Shown here in pieces: positions 22,048-31,285 of a stretch of DNA of 31,474 bases. The position numbers and the translations under genes are program-made. Below the pieces are notes generated by a model. It had not been told where the DNA came from and searched no databases. It was given only the letters and a program-made list of their open reading frames with translations. This DNA is from JBKHDT01 sp049974825. Its GTDB lineage: Bacteria; Pseudomonadota; Gammaproteobacteria; Halothiobacillales; Halothiobacillaceae. How positions within the stretch are numbered: position 1 is the stretch's first letter; every line of letters begins with the position of its first letter. The stretch lies in the NCBI GenBank assembly GCA_049974825.1, contig JBNGDJ010000015.1, forward strand, positions 1 through 31,474, in the 5' to 3' direction.

Positions 22048-22530
22048 ATGAAAGAAAACGTCCTTGATCTTTTGATGTACCTGTTCGAGAACTTCCTGGA
22101 GGACGAGCAAGCCTTCCTGCCGGCCTCGGACCGGGAATCGCTGCAACTGAGCCTCATGGAGGCCGGTTTTGCGCCTGACGAGATCAACAAGGCCTTCGAC
22201 TGGCTGGAGGCGCTGGCTGTCTCCACGCCGCAGGGGCGGCAGGAGAGCGGTCAGTCCCCTGCCAGCCGGATATATGCGCCCCAGGAGCAGGACCGGCTGG
22301 ATGTCGAATGCCGCGGCTTCCTTCTTCAGCTGGAGGAAATCGGCATCCTGAGCGCCCAGAGCCGCGAGCTGGTCATCGACCGGGTCATGGACCTTGAGGA
22401 CGAGGAGCTTGATCTGGAGCGCCTCAAGTGGGTGGTGCTCCTCGTCCTGTTCGCCCAGCCCGGCGAGGAAGATGCCTACGCCTGGATGGAAGACCTGGTT
22501 TTCGAGAACTCCGTCGGCTATCTGCACTGA
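22048..22530 (+). CDS. smg: Smg family protein (DUF494)
   Basis: A 160-residue protein that starts MKENVLDLLMYLFENFLEDE as in Smg proteins, which lie between dprA and topA or nearby in many gammaproteobacteria. The middle includes LMEAGFAPDEINKAFDWLEAL, and the C-terminal half includes LDVECRGFLLQLEEIGILSAQSRE and a hydrophobic WVVLLVLFAQPGEE segment. Its function is not established. Its ATG lacks a good Shine-Dalgarno sequence (CTTTTTCGA precedes). It ends 9 bases before topA. Confidence 0.92.
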   Translation: MKENVLDLLMYLFENFLEDEQAFLPASDRESLQLSLMEAGFAPDEINKAFDWLEALAVSTPQGRQESGQSPASRIYAPQEQDRLDVECRGFLLQLEEIGILSAQSRELVIDRVMDLEDEELDLERLKWVVLLVLFAQPGEEDAYAWMEDLVFENSVGYLH

Positions 22531-22539
22531 CAGGATCGA

Positions 22540-24936
22540 ATGAGCAACAATCTCGTCATCGTCGAATCGCCTGCCAAGGCGAAAACCATCAAGAAATACC
22601 TGGGGCCAGGCTACGAGGTCATGGCTTCCTACGGACACGTGCGCGACCTGGTCCCCAAGGAAGGGGCGGTGGATCCCGAGCACGGTTTCGCGATGCGCTA
22701 CAGCATCATCGACAAGAACGCGCGTCACGTCGACGCCATCCGCAAGGCGCTGAAAAAGGCCGACACGCTGATGCTGGCCACTGACCCCGATCGCGAAGGG
22801 GAGGCGATTTCCTGGCATTTGTACGAACTGCTCAGGGAGGATGGCCTGCTGGATGATCGTGAAGTGCGCCGGGTAGTCTTCTACGAGATCACCAAGCGGG
22901 CAATCCGTGACGCGGTGGCGAATCCGCGCGATCTGTCGATGGATCTGATCAATGCCCAGCAGGCGCGACGGGCCCTGGATTACCTGGTAGGTTTCAATCT
23001 CTCGCCCCTGCTGTGGAAGAAGATCAATCCCGGCCTTTCGGCCGGGCGCGTGCAGAGCCCTGCGCTGCGTCTGATCGTGGAGCGCGAGGAGGAAATCGAG
23101 GCCTTCAAGCCGCGTGAATACTGGAGCGTTGAGGCGTCGGTGGAAAAGACTGGCCAGCCATTCACGGCCCGGCTTTCGGTGCTGGATGGTGAAAAGGCGG
23201 AGCAGTTCACGCTGACCGACGAGGCGACCGCGATGGCTGCGCGGGAGCGCCTGCTGGCCGCGGCCGGCGGGGCCCTGTCGGTGCTGAAGGTCGAGAAGAA
23301 GCAGCGTCGTCGCAAGCCGGCCGCCCCCTTCACCACCTCGACCATGCAGCAGGAAGCCGTGCGCAAGCTGGGCTTTTCGTCCAGCCGCGCCATGCGGGTG
23401 GCCCAGCAGCTTTACGAGGGCGTTGACATCGGTGCCGGCACGGTGGGTCTGATCACCTACATGCGTACTGACTCGGTCACGCTTTCGGACGAGGCCGTCG
23501 GCCAGATTCGGCAGCACATTCTCTCGCGCTTTGGAGAAAGCCACCTGCCGAAGTCGGCCAATGTGTACAAGACCAAGTCCAAGAATGCCCAGGAAGCGCA
23601 CGAGGCGATCCGTCCGACCTCGGTTGACAACGTCCCGGACAAGATTCGCGCGCACCTGACGCCGGATCAGTTCAAGCTTTATGACCTGATCTACAAGCGG
23701 GCAGTCGCCAGCCAGATGGCGCCGGCGGTGTACGACCAGGTCGGGGTCGATCTGGCCGCAGGCGAGGAACATCGTTTCCGCGCAAACGGCTCCACGCTGA
23801 GGTTCCCCGGCTTCATGGCGGTCTACCGTGAAGACGTGGACGATGCCAGGCCCGGTGACGACGAGGATCGTCGTCTGCCGCCCCTGGAGGAGGGGGACCA
23901 GGTGGACCTGCTGGACATCGAGGCCGCCCAGCATTTCACCGAGCCCCCGCCGCGCTACACGGAGGCCAGCCTGGTCAAGACGCTGGAGGAGTTCGGCATT
24001 GGGCGACCATCGACCTATGCGAGCATTATTTCCACGCTGCAGTCCCGCGAATACGTCACCCTGGACCAGCGCCGGTTCATGCCCACTGACATGGGCCGGG
24101 TGGTCAACGGCTTTTTGACCGAGTACTTCCACGACGTGGTGGACTACGAGTTCACGGCGCGGCTGGAGGATGATCTGGATGCAGTCTCGCGCGGCGAGAT
24201 TGACTGGGTGCCACTGATGGAGCGGTTCTGGGAGCCGTTTCACGAGCGGGTCGAGGATACGGCCAAGAACGTTTCCCGGCAGGATGCTGCCCAGGGGCGT
24301 GAACTTGGCATTGATCCGAAAAGCGGCAAGCCGGTGACGGTTCGCCTGGGGCGCTACGGGCCTTTCGCCCAGATCGGCACCAAGGATGACGAGGAAAAGC
24401 CGCGCTTTGCCTCGCTGCGCAAGGGGCAAAGCATCGCCACCATCACGCTGGACGAGGCGCTGGAGCTGTTCAAGCTGCCACGCAAGCTTGGGGAAACGCC
24501 GGAAGGCGAACCCGTGGAGGCCAACGTCGGCCGCTTCGGCCCCTACGTCAAGTTCGGCAAGAAGTACGCCTCGCTGGGCAAGGACGACGACCCCTACACC
24601 ATCGAGCTGCCCCGGGCCCTCGAGATTATCGAGACCAAGAAGCTGGCCGAGGCCAACCGCATCATCCAGCAGTTCGCCAGCGGGATCGAGGTGCTCAACG
24701 GACGCTACGGCCCCTACGTGACCGACGGCAAGAAAAATGCAAAGGTCCCCAAGGACGTGGATCCTAAGACTCTGACCGAGCAGCAGTGTCTCAAGATGAT
24801 CGAGGAGGCCCCCGAGCGCAAGGGGCGGCGCGGGAGTGCGGCGCGCAAGGGGGCGACGGGTACGCGGGCCAAGAAAACCTCGACATCCCGAGCCTCCGGC
24901 AAGTCCACCGGCCGCGGTGCCAAGAAGGAAGGCTGA
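22540..24936 (+). CDS. topA: DNA topoisomerase I (zinc-ribbon-less form)
   Basis: A 798-residue type IA topoisomerase that relaxes negative supercoils. The TOPRIM domain begins with VIVESPAKAKTIKKY (Glu9) and carries DPDRE at 82-86. The catalytic tyrosine is Tyr307 in ITYMRTDSVTLS. NAQQARRALDYLVGFNLSP and GLSAGRVQSPALRLI are conserved. The C-terminal part has three Toprim_C_rpt-like repeats (VRLGRYGPFAQIG, ANVGRFGPYVKFGKKYASL, LNGRYGPYVTDGKKNAKVPK) and then a Lys/Arg/Ser/Gly-rich tail of about 40 residues. No CxxC zinc ribbons are present, unlike E. coli TopA, which has three. The basic tail probably adds nonspecific DNA affinity. It follows smg with an AGGA ribosome site. Confidence 0.97.
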   Translation: MSNNLVIVESPAKAKTIKKYLGPGYEVMASYGHVRDLVPKEGAVDPEHGFAMRYSIIDKNARHVDAIRKALKKADTLMLATDPDREGEAISWHLYELLREDGLLDDREVRRVVFYEITKRAIRDAVANPRDLSMDLINAQQARRALDYLVGFNLSPLLWKKINPGLSAGRVQSPALRLIVEREEEIEAFKPREYWSVEASVEKTGQPFTARLSVLDGEKAEQFTLTDEATAMAARERLLAAAGGALSVLKVEKKQRRRKPAAPFTTSTMQQEAVRKLGFSSSRAMRVAQQLYEGVDIGAGTVGLITYMRTDSVTLSDEAVGQIRQHILSRFGESHLPKSANVYKTKSKNAQEAHEAIRPTSVDNVPDKIRAHLTPDQFKLYDLIYKRAVASQMAPAVYDQVGVDLAAGEEHRFRANGSTLRFPGFMAVYREDVDDARPGDDEDRRLPPLEEGDQVDLLDIEAAQHFTEPPPRYTEASLVKTLEEFGIGRPSTYASIISTLQSREYVTLDQRRFMPTDMGRVVNGFLTEYFHDVVDYEFTARLEDDLDAVSRGEIDWVPLMERFWEPFHERVEDTAKNVSRQDAAQGRELGIDPKSGKPVTVRLGRYGPFAQIGTKDDEEKPRFASLRKGQSIATITLDEALELFKLPRKLGETPEGEPVEANVGRFGPYVKFGKKYASLGKDDDPYTIELPRALEIIETKKLAEANRIIQQFASGIEVLNGRYGPYVTDGKKNAKVPKDVDPKTLTEQQCLKMIEEAPERKGRRGSAARKGATGTRAKKTSTSRASGKSTGRGAKKEG

Positions 24937-24939
24937 CCA

Positions 24940-25512
24940 ATGGACAAGCCGGCATCGCGCCCTGCCTGGCCCTTTCGACGTGCGGCCGCCTGTCTGCGCG
25001 CCGGCGGTCTCGTGGCGTATCCGACTGAGGCAGTGTACGGCCTGGGCTGTGATCCGCTGGACGAGGGGGCGATCTCCAGGCTGCTTGCGGTCAAGTACCG
25101 GCCCTGGTCGCAAGGGCTGATCCTGGTCGCCGCCCAGGTGGAGCAGTTGCAACCCTACCTGGCTACCGTTCCGGAATCGGAATGGAACCGCGTGCTGCCG
25201 ACCTGGCCTGGCCCCCATACCTGGCTCCTGCCCGCTGCGCCCGGTCTCTCGCGGCTTCTGACCGGGCGGCATGAGCGCCTTGCCGTTCGTGTGAGCGCCG
25301 ATCCGCGGGTGGCTGCGCTCTGCCGGGCCTTCGGCGGCCCGCTGGTTTCCACCAGTGCCAATCGCAGTGGTTTGCCCCCGGCCCGTTCGGCCTTCGCCGT
25401 TCGCCGGGCGCTTGATGGCGAGATCGACCTCGTTGTTGGCGGCGCGGTCGACCGGCGAGCACGCCCGTCCACCATCCGCGATGCCCGGGACGGCCGCGTC
25501 CTGCGCGCCTGA
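24940..25512 (+). CDS. tsaC: L-threonylcarbamoyladenylate synthase TsaC
   Basis: A 190-residue YrdC-domain enzyme that makes threonylcarbamoyl-AMP from Thr, bicarbonate and ATP for tRNA t6A37. It reads GGLVAYPTEAVYGLGCDP near residues 23-40, then VKYRPWSQGLILVAA, where the K-x-R motif and GLILVA resemble E. coli TsaC. PLVSTSANRSGLPPARS follows at about 133-150 with the S-x-N motif. The short length (no Sua5 C-terminal domain) marks the TsaC type. Only 3 bases separate it from topA, so it is clearly in the same transcript. Confidence 0.95.
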   Translation: MDKPASRPAWPFRRAAACLRAGGLVAYPTEAVYGLGCDPLDEGAISRLLAVKYRPWSQGLILVAAQVEQLQPYLATVPESEWNRVLPTWPGPHTWLLPAAPGLSRLLTGRHERLAVRVSADPRVAALCRAFGGPLVSTSANRSGLPPARSAFAVRRALDGEIDLVVGGAVDRRARPSTIRDARDGRVLRA

Positions 25513-25525
25513 CCTGTCCTTGCCC

Positions 25526-26470
25526 GTGGCCGTGCCGGAAAATGACCGGGTCGAGGACCGATTTCGCGTCGGCTTTCTCCACCCGCGCTTCTGGCCGACC
25601 TGGCTTGGCGCGGGGCTGCTCTGGCTGCTCGCCCGGGCACCTAACGGCATCCGGCTGGGGCTTGCCCGCCTGCTCGCCACCGCCTATGCGCGCCTGCATC
25701 CCAAGCGACCGCAGCGAGTTCGCGAAAATCTTTTGCTTTGCTTTCCCGACCTGGACCAGGCGGCGCGCGAGGCGGTCTGTCGGCGGGTGCTGCTGCTGCA
25801 GGCCTATGCGCTGGTCGATCTGGGCCGGCAGTGGTTTCTTCCGCGTGCCCGGATCCTCGACAGCATCCGGGTTGAAGGACAAGAGCATCTGGAAGCGGCA
25901 CGCGCGCAGGGGGGCGTTACCCTGCTGACCGGACACAGTGCCGGGCTGGAGTGGCTGGCTGCCTTCAGTAGCCTGCATTTTCAGGGCAGCTCGATTTACA
26001 AGCCCTTCAAGGGCAACCCCTTGCTCGACTGGCTGTTCACCCGGGCGCGCACCCGGTTCTCCGGCCGCGTCTTCTTGCGGCGGCATGGTTTGCGACCCCA
26101 CCTGCGGGTTCTTCGCCAGGGCGGCGCCTTCTTCTACATCGCCGACGAGGATCTGGGCGAGGCCAACGGGGCCTTCGTGCCCTTTTTTGGCGCCCCGAAA
26201 AAGAACACCCTCGCGCTGCTCGGGCGAATCCGACAGATGTCCGGGCAGCCGGTACTACCCTGCTTCGGCCGTGTCGAGCCGGAACAGGGCCGGTACTGCC
26301 TGACTTTTCTTCCGCTTTGCCACGACGTGCCTGTGGATGCGGCTGAGTCAGCCCGGGTAACCAATCGTCTGCTCGAGCAAATGATCGCCCCGGATCCGGC
26401 GCAGTACATGTGGCAACTCAAACTGTTCAAGACCACCGATCCCGACCAGGAGCAGGGCGGCCCGGAATGA
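25526..26470 (+). CDS. Lipid A biosynthesis acyltransferase (LpxL/LpxM family)
   Basis: A 314-residue membrane-bound acyltransferase of the HtrB/LpxL/MsbB family, which adds secondary acyl chains to lipid A. The N-terminus FLHPRFWPTWLGAGLLWLLA matches the LpxL pattern, including the single membrane helix. The catalytic H-x4-E is at His137-Glu142 (GHSAGLE). Later motifs include YKPFKGNPLLDWLFTRAR, ADEDLGEANGAFVPFFG and PAQYMWQLKLFKT. The open frame extends upstream into tsaC, but similarity starts near here. Candidate starts are TTG 25520, GTG 25526 and GTG 25532, just after the tsaC stop at 25512 and without a clear ribosome site. Whether it is LpxL, LpxM or a lyso-ornithine acyltransferase cannot be settled from motifs. 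Confidence 0.87.
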   Translation: MAVPENDRVEDRFRVGFLHPRFWPTWLGAGLLWLLARAPNGIRLGLARLLATAYARLHPKRPQRVRENLLLCFPDLDQAAREAVCRRVLLLQAYALVDLGRQWFLPRARILDSIRVEGQEHLEAARAQGGVTLLTGHSAGLEWLAAFSSLHFQGSSIYKPFKGNPLLDWLFTRARTRFSGRVFLRRHGLRPHLRVLRQGGAFFYIADEDLGEANGAFVPFFGAPKKNTLALLGRIRQMSGQPVLPCFGRVEPEQGRYCLTFLPLCHDVPVDAAESARVTNRLLEQMIAPDPAQYMWQLKLFKTTDPDQEQGGPE

Positions 26471-26570
26471 ACGCCGGTCGGCAGGCAGGCCGCTTTTGAT
26501 AACCGCCCAATGATATGGCAGTCTACATGATCGCCCTGCCGTCCTATGACGCAATCCATTGAGTTGCTTG

Positions 26571-26602
26571 GCCCGGGCCGACACTTGCTCGGCCCGGGCG
26601 TT
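26571..26602 (+). terminator. Probable terminator after the acyltransferase gene
   Basis: GCCCGGGCCGA (26571-26581), loop CACTTGC, TCGGCCCGGGC (26589-26599): a perfect 11-bp GC-rich stem, followed by GTTTCT. The T-run is short, so termination strength is uncertain, but the position between the acyltransferase gene and the RND pair fits. Confidence 0.55.
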
Positions 26603-26661
26603 TCTGACCAATGGCGATGGATGGCTTTGTTGAGCGATTCCCTGTAAGAGGAACAAACCCA

Positions 26662-27831
26662 ATGTTGTTTGCGCGCTTCCTTTTGCGTCGTTTGATCGGT
26701 CTGCGAGATCGGCCATCTCATGGTCAAGACGCGCCAGCAAGGTTTCGATGGATCGCGATTATCGCCTTGGTCTTTCCGCTGCTGCTGACGCTGGCCGGAT
26801 GCCGGGAGGGCGCGGAGCCTGCAACCGGCGATCCGGTGGTCCCGCTCGTGCGGACAGCCCCGGTAACCGAAGCCGAGCCCTTTGCCTGGTGGCTGACAGG
26901 CACTGTGCAGGCCCGTTACGAGTCGGCGCTCGGGTTTCGCGTAGCCGGGAAGATCGCCACTCGCCAGGTGGACGTGGGCGATCATGTGACCGCGGGAACT
27001 CCCTTGTTCCGGCTGGATGATCGGGATCTTGTTCTGGCCGCCCGGGAGGCGGAAGCCGCAGTGGAGCAGGCCGAGGCGCGGCATGAGAACGCGCGCCGGG
27101 AGGCCGAGCGGGCACAAAGGCTTTGGCCCGAGCAGTCGATCAGCCGGCAGGTTTACGACCGGGTACTGGCGGAGGCCGAGGAGGCTGCCGCCAGCCTGGC
27201 CCGAGCGCGTGCGGCGGCGCGCCAGGCGCAGAACCGGCTGGATTATGCCGTGCTGCGGGCCGATGCCGACGGTGTGATCGTGGCGTTGCCGGGCGAGGCT
27301 GGGCAGGTCGTGGCAGCCGGGCAGACCGTGGCCGTACTGGCGCAGGACGGTCCGCGCGAGGTGGCCGTGGACGTGCCCGAGCGTCGACTGGCGTCGCTGG
27401 CGCAAAATGCGCAGGCGACCAGCCTTGACACGGGGCGCGTCCTGCCGGCTCGGCTGCGTACTCTGGGGGCCGCCGCAGATTCGAAGACTCGCAGCTGGCC
27501 GGCACGTTTCGTTCTTGATCTGTCGGAAGATTCCTTGCCCCTCGGGGCCACGGTTCGGCTTGATTTTGCATCAACGCCTGCCGACCTTCGTGTGGTGCCT
27601 GTGTCCGCTCTGGTGATTGCAGACGCTGCGGAGGCGACGGTCTGGGTCGTTCGCGGCGAGCCCGGGAGTTTTCACGCCGAGCCGGTCCCGGTGCAGGTTG
27701 AGCGGCTGGGTCAGGAGCGTGCCTGGATCCGGACGGATCTGACACCTGGCACGGTCGTGGTGGCCCTGGGGGCCAGCCGACTGCAGCCGGGGCAGCCGGT
27801 TCGCCCGCTGGAAGCGGTCGAAGGCTCATGA
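26662..27831 (+). CDS. RND efflux periplasmic adaptor lipoprotein
   Basis: A 389-residue membrane fusion protein. The lipobox LAGC places the lipidated cysteine at residue 47, after a hydrophobic stretch WIAIIALVFPLLLT; the positively charged region before it is unusually long (about 29 residues). The mature part has the MFP order: SALGFRVAGKIATRQVDVGD (lipoyl half), a helical hairpin rich in Ala/Glu/Arg (about 115-185), the second lipoyl half LRADADGVIVALPGEAGQVV, a beta-barrel and a membrane-proximal domain (VPVSALVIADAAEATVWVV). The ATG at 26662 was chosen for AGAGGA upstream; an in-frame ATG at 26611 would add 17 residues. It overlaps the permease start by 4 bases. Confidence 0.9.
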   Translation: MLFARFLLRRLIGLRDRPSHGQDAPARFRWIAIIALVFPLLLTLAGCREGAEPATGDPVVPLVRTAPVTEAEPFAWWLTGTVQARYESALGFRVAGKIATRQVDVGDHVTAGTPLFRLDDRDLVLAAREAEAAVEQAEARHENARREAERAQRLWPEQSISRQVYDRVLAEAEEAAASLARARAAARQAQNRLDYAVLRADADGVIVALPGEAGQVVAAGQTVAVLAQDGPREVAVDVPERRLASLAQNAQATSLDTGRVLPARLRTLGAAADSKTRSWPARFVLDLSEDSLPLGATVRLDFASTPADLRVVPVSALVIADAAEATVWVVRGEPGSFHAEPVPVQVERLGQERAWIRTDLTPGTVVVALGASRLQPGQPVRPLEAVEGS

Positions 27832-30800
27832 TGGACCGGTTCAATCTCTCCGCGCTGGCGGTCCGGGAACGGGCGGTCACGCTTTATTTTATCTTGATCA
27901 CGGCACTTGCCGGGGCGCTGGCTTTCGTGGAGCTCGGCCGTGCCGAGGATCCGGTGTTCACGGTCAAGGTCATGACCGTTTCCGCTGCCTGGCCCGGCGC
28001 CACGGCGCTGCAGATGCAGGAGCAGGTCGCCGACCCGCTTGAGAAGCGTCTTCAGCAGGTGCCCTATTTCGACTGGGTGCAGACCACGGCCCGCCCGGGC
28101 CGGGTCGACATGTTGGTGCAGTTCAAGGACTACACCCCGGCCGACGAGGTCCAGGATGTCTTCTATCAGGTGCGCAAGCGCCTGGGAGACGAGGCGCAGC
28201 GCTTGCCGGACGGTGTGGCCGGGCCCTTCTTCAATGACGATTTTTCGGACGTCTACTTCACGCTGTACGCCCTGCGGGCCGAAAACTATCCCTTGCGCCT
28301 GCTGGCGCGGGAGGCCGAGCGCCTTCGGGACGACCTGTTGCGTGTCGAGGGGGTGGCCAAGGTCGACCTGATCGGGGAGCGTCCCGAGCGCGTCTTCGTG
28401 GAGTTCTCCGACGAGCGCCTGGCCACCCTGGGCTTTTCTCTGGCCGAGGTGATCGAGGCGCTACAGGCGGAAAATGCCCTTTTGCCGGCCGGCAGTATCG
28501 AAACGGCGGGGCCGCGGGTTTACCTGCGTCAGGATGCAGAAAAGCTCAGCCTGGACCGGCTCAGGGATTTGCCCATCGAGATCGATGGTCGGCTGCTGCG
28601 TCTGTCGGACATTGCCACGGTCGAGCGGGGGTACCGGGATCCGCCGGAGTACCTGGTCCGCAACCGCGGTGAGCCGGTGGTCATGCTGGGCGTGGTCATG
28701 AAACCGGGCGAAAACGGTCTGGCCTTGGGCGAGCGCCTGGAAGCCTTCGAGCGAACAATGCCCGAGCGCAGTCCGATCGGGCTGTCGCTTGAGCGGGTCA
28801 CGGACCAAGAGCGGGCCATCCGGCTGGCGGTGGACGAGTTCCAGCTCAAGTTCCTGGTCGCGCTGCTCGTGGTGATGCTGGTGGGCTTTCTCACCCTTGG
28901 TTTCCGGGCCGGCCTGGTGGTGGCACTGGCGGTGCCGCTGACGCTGGGCGCGACTTTCGTGATCATGCAGATCACCGGCAGGAATCTCGATCGCGTTACC
29001 TTGGGCGCGCTGATTCTTGCCCTCGGCCTGCTGGTGGACGATGCCATTATCGCCATCGAGATGATGTTGGTGAAAATGGAGGAAGGCTGGGACCGGATGG
29101 CGGCGGCCGCCCATGCCTGGACCGTCACGGCCGGGCCAATGCTCGCCGGCACGCTGGTGACGGTGATCGGGTTTGTGCCAATCGGCTTTGCCGCGTCCAA
29201 TGTCGGTGAGTACGCGGGGAACATTTTCTGGATTCTGGCCTTCGCCCTGCTGATTTCCTGGCTTGTCGCGGTCGCCTTCACCCCCTATCTCGGAGTGAAG
29301 CTCCTCCCGAACATCCGGCCGGTTGCCGGCGGGCACGAGGGGATGTACCAGAGCCGCGGCTACCGGATCCTGCGCGCGATGATCACGTTTTTCGTGCGTC
29401 ACCGGGTATTGGCTGTCCTGCTGACAGTCGGGCTGATGGCGCTGGCCGTGGTGGGCATGAAGGAAAAGGTCGAACAACAGTTCTTTCCCGGCTCAGACCG
29501 GCCGGAGTTGCTCGTCGACATCTATTTGCCGGAGGGAACGTCGATTGAGACGACGCGCGCGGTGGCCAAGCGCGTCGAGGCGACCCTGTCCAAAATGCCG
29601 CAGACCCGTTCGCTGTCGACCTATATCGGGGCGGGGGCGCCACGGTTTTTCCTCGCGCTGAATCCGGAGCTTCCCAATTCTGCCTTCGCAAAAGTGATTG
29701 CCATTGCCGAAGACGCCGACGCCCGCGAGCGCCTGCGGGCCCAGTTGCAGGCCCGCGTCGACGAGGGAGCCTTCCCCGAGGCGCGGGTCCGTGTTCATGC
29801 GCTGCTCTACGGCCCGCCCGTGGTCTGGCCGGTGACCTTCCGGGTCATGGGGCCGGATCCTTCGGTCCTGCGCGAGATCGGGCGCAGTGTCCGTGACCGG
29901 ATGCAGGAAAATCACGACGTGGTTGACCCGCACCTGGAGTGGGGTGAGCGGGTTCCCGTGGTTCGCCTGGTTTATGATCCTGATCAACTGCGGCTTCAGG
30001 GCCTGACGCCGCTCATGGTGGCCGAGCAGACCGGGCTCATGCTCTCGGGCACGCCGGTCACCGAATTGCGTGAGGGCACGCGCAGTGTGCCGCTAATGCT
30101 TCGCGCACCGCTGGCCGACCGTTCCGATCTTGAGGCGCTGGGGAACCTGACGATCCGCAATGCCGAAGGCCGCAGTCTGCCGCTGTCCCAGGTGGCCTCG
30201 CTCGAGATCGACTACGAGGACCCGGTTCTCAAGCGACGCAACCGCGACCCCTTTATCAACGTCAACGCCGAGATCCGTCCGGGAGCGCAGCCGCCCGACG
30301 TGACTATGGCCATCTGGCCGGAACTAGCCGATATCCGATCGGACCTGCCGCCCGGTTACCGGATCGAGATTGGTGGGTCGGTGGAGGAGTCCGGCAAGGC
30401 TCAGGCATCCATCCGCAAGCTGATGCCGGTGATGGTCCTGCTCATGATCACGGTGATCATGCTGGCCATGCGATCCTTTGCCGGAACCGTCATGGTTCTT
30501 TTGACCGGGCCGCTGGGGCTGATCGGGGCCGTGGGTGCGCTGCTGCTGTTCAAGCAACCGTTCGGGTTCGTGGCCACGCTGGGTCTGATCGGCCTGGCAG
30601 GCATCCTCATGCGCAACACGCTGATTCTCGCCGGGCAGATTCAGGAGAACCGACGCGAGGGCATGGATGACTGGAATGCGGTGATCGAGGCGACCCTGCG
30701 GCGTGCGCGGCCGGTTGTCGTGACGGCACTGACTGCTGTGCTGGCCTTTATCCCGCTGACATTCAATACGTTCTGGGGACCGCTGGCATACGTGCTTATT

Positions 30801-30893
30801 GGCGGAATCACCATGGGAACCGTGTTGACACTGTTGTTCCTGCCGGCCATATACGCGCTTTGGTTCCGCGTCAAACCGCCCGCCCAGGTCTGA
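27828..30893 (+). CDS. RND efflux permease (AcrB/HAE1-type)
   Basis: A 1021-residue inner-membrane proton/drug antiporter with the duplicated RND plan of 12 membrane helices and two large periplasmic loops. The N-terminus FNLSALAVRERAVTLYFILI and VKVMTVSAAWPGATALQMQEQV are typical. The proton-relay aspartates Asp404/Asp405 lie in LILALGLLVDDAIIAIEMM (helix 4). The second half has GLIGLAGILMRNTLILAGQI and PVVVTALTAVLAFIPLTF. The start overlaps the adaptor stop (ATGATG), so the two are translationally coupled. No outer-membrane TolC-type gene adjoins. The substrate cannot be inferred; the lack of a CzcA/CusA-type metal relay favours organic compounds. Confidence 0.95.
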   Translation: MMDRFNLSALAVRERAVTLYFILITALAGALAFVELGRAEDPVFTVKVMTVSAAWPGATALQMQEQVADPLEKRLQQVPYFDWVQTTARPGRVDMLVQFKDYTPADEVQDVFYQVRKRLGDEAQRLPDGVAGPFFNDDFSDVYFTLYALRAENYPLRLLAREAERLRDDLLRVEGVAKVDLIGERPERVFVEFSDERLATLGFSLAEVIEALQAENALLPAGSIETAGPRVYLRQDAEKLSLDRLRDLPIEIDGRLLRLSDIATVERGYRDPPEYLVRNRGEPVVMLGVVMKPGENGLALGERLEAFERTMPERSPIGLSLERVTDQERAIRLAVDEFQLKFLVALLVVMLVGFLTLGFRAGLVVALAVPLTLGATFVIMQITGRNLDRVTLGALILALGLLVDDAIIAIEMMLVKMEEGWDRMAAAAHAWTVTAGPMLAGTLVTVIGFVPIGFAASNVGEYAGNIFWILAFALLISWLVAVAFTPYLGVKLLPNIRPVAGGHEGMYQSRGYRILRAMITFFVRHRVLAVLLTVGLMALAVVGMKEKVEQQFFPGSDRPELLVDIYLPEGTSIETTRAVAKRVEATLSKMPQTRSLSTYIGAGAPRFFLALNPELPNSAFAKVIAIAEDADARERLRAQLQARVDEGAFPEARVRVHALLYGPPVVWPVTFRVMGPDPSVLREIGRSVRDRMQENHDVVDPHLEWGERVPVVRLVYDPDQLRLQGLTPLMVAEQTGLMLSGTPVTELREGTRSVPLMLRAPLADRSDLEALGNLTIRNAEGRSLPLSQVASLEIDYEDPVLKRRNRDPFINVNAEIRPGAQPPDVTMAIWPELADIRSDLPPGYRIEIGGSVEESGKAQASIRKLMPVMVLLMITVIMLAMRSFAGTVMVLLTGPLGLIGAVGALLLFKQPFGFVATLGLIGLAGILMRNTLILAGQIQENRREGMDDWNAVIEATLRRARPVVVTALTAVLAFIPLTFNTFWGPLAYVLIGGITMGTVLTLLFLPAIYALWFRVKPPAQV

Positions 30894-30901
30894 CCGGGAC
30901 C

Positions 30902-31285
30902 TCAGCCCGGCTGCTCGACCAGCTCGATGGCATTGCCATCGGGGTCCCGGCAGAAGATGGCGGCCCGGCCCGAGCGGGATGCGGTGTAGGGAATGCCCAG
31001 ATCCTCCAGGCGCGCGATGAATGGGGCCAGCACGTCGACCTGCAGGGCCAAATGGCGGTCCCGTCCGCCGTGTTCGGGGCGCGGGGCGTCTGCTGACGGG
31101 TCGGGCAGCTCCAGCAGGTGCAGTGTCTGCCCATTGCCCAGGCAGAGCCAGGCCCCGGGAAAGCCCAGCTCGGGCCTTTCTTCAGGTCGCAGCCCCAGTA
31201 GATCCTTGTAAAACGTCAGCGCCCGCTGCGTATCGCCCACCAGCAGGCTGGCATGATGCATTTTCTGGACCCTGCCCTCGGTCAT
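30902..31285 (-). CDS. VOC-fold (glyoxalase/dioxygenase-like) protein
   Basis: A 127-residue single-domain vicinal oxygen chelate protein made of two beta-alpha-beta-beta-beta units: KMHHASLLVGDTQRALTFYKDLLGL and RHLALQVDVLAPFIARLEDLGIPY. The likely metal-ligand quartet is present as His11 (or His10), Glu59, His78 and Glu121 (FCRDPDGNAIELVE). Glyoxalase I, extradiol dioxygenases and resistance proteins share this fold; the substrate is not identifiable. The ATG at 31285 has GGAG eight bases upstream; an internal ATG at codon 9 is an alternative. It ends 8 bases from the convergent RND permease. Confidence 0.85.
   Translation of the reverse strand: MTEGRVQKMHHASLLVGDTQRALTFYKDLLGLRPEERPELGFPGAWLCLGNGQTLHLLELPDPSADAPRPEHGGRDRHLALQVDVLAPFIARLEDLGIPYTASRSGRAAIFCRDPDGNAIELVEQPG

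Noticed and set aside
21973..25680. A 1235-residue open frame on the minus strand across smg, topA and tsaC
   Set aside because: It is antisense to three well-conserved genes. Its composition (Arg, Gly, His, Leu and Val-rich with no motif) is typical of high-GC shadow frames.
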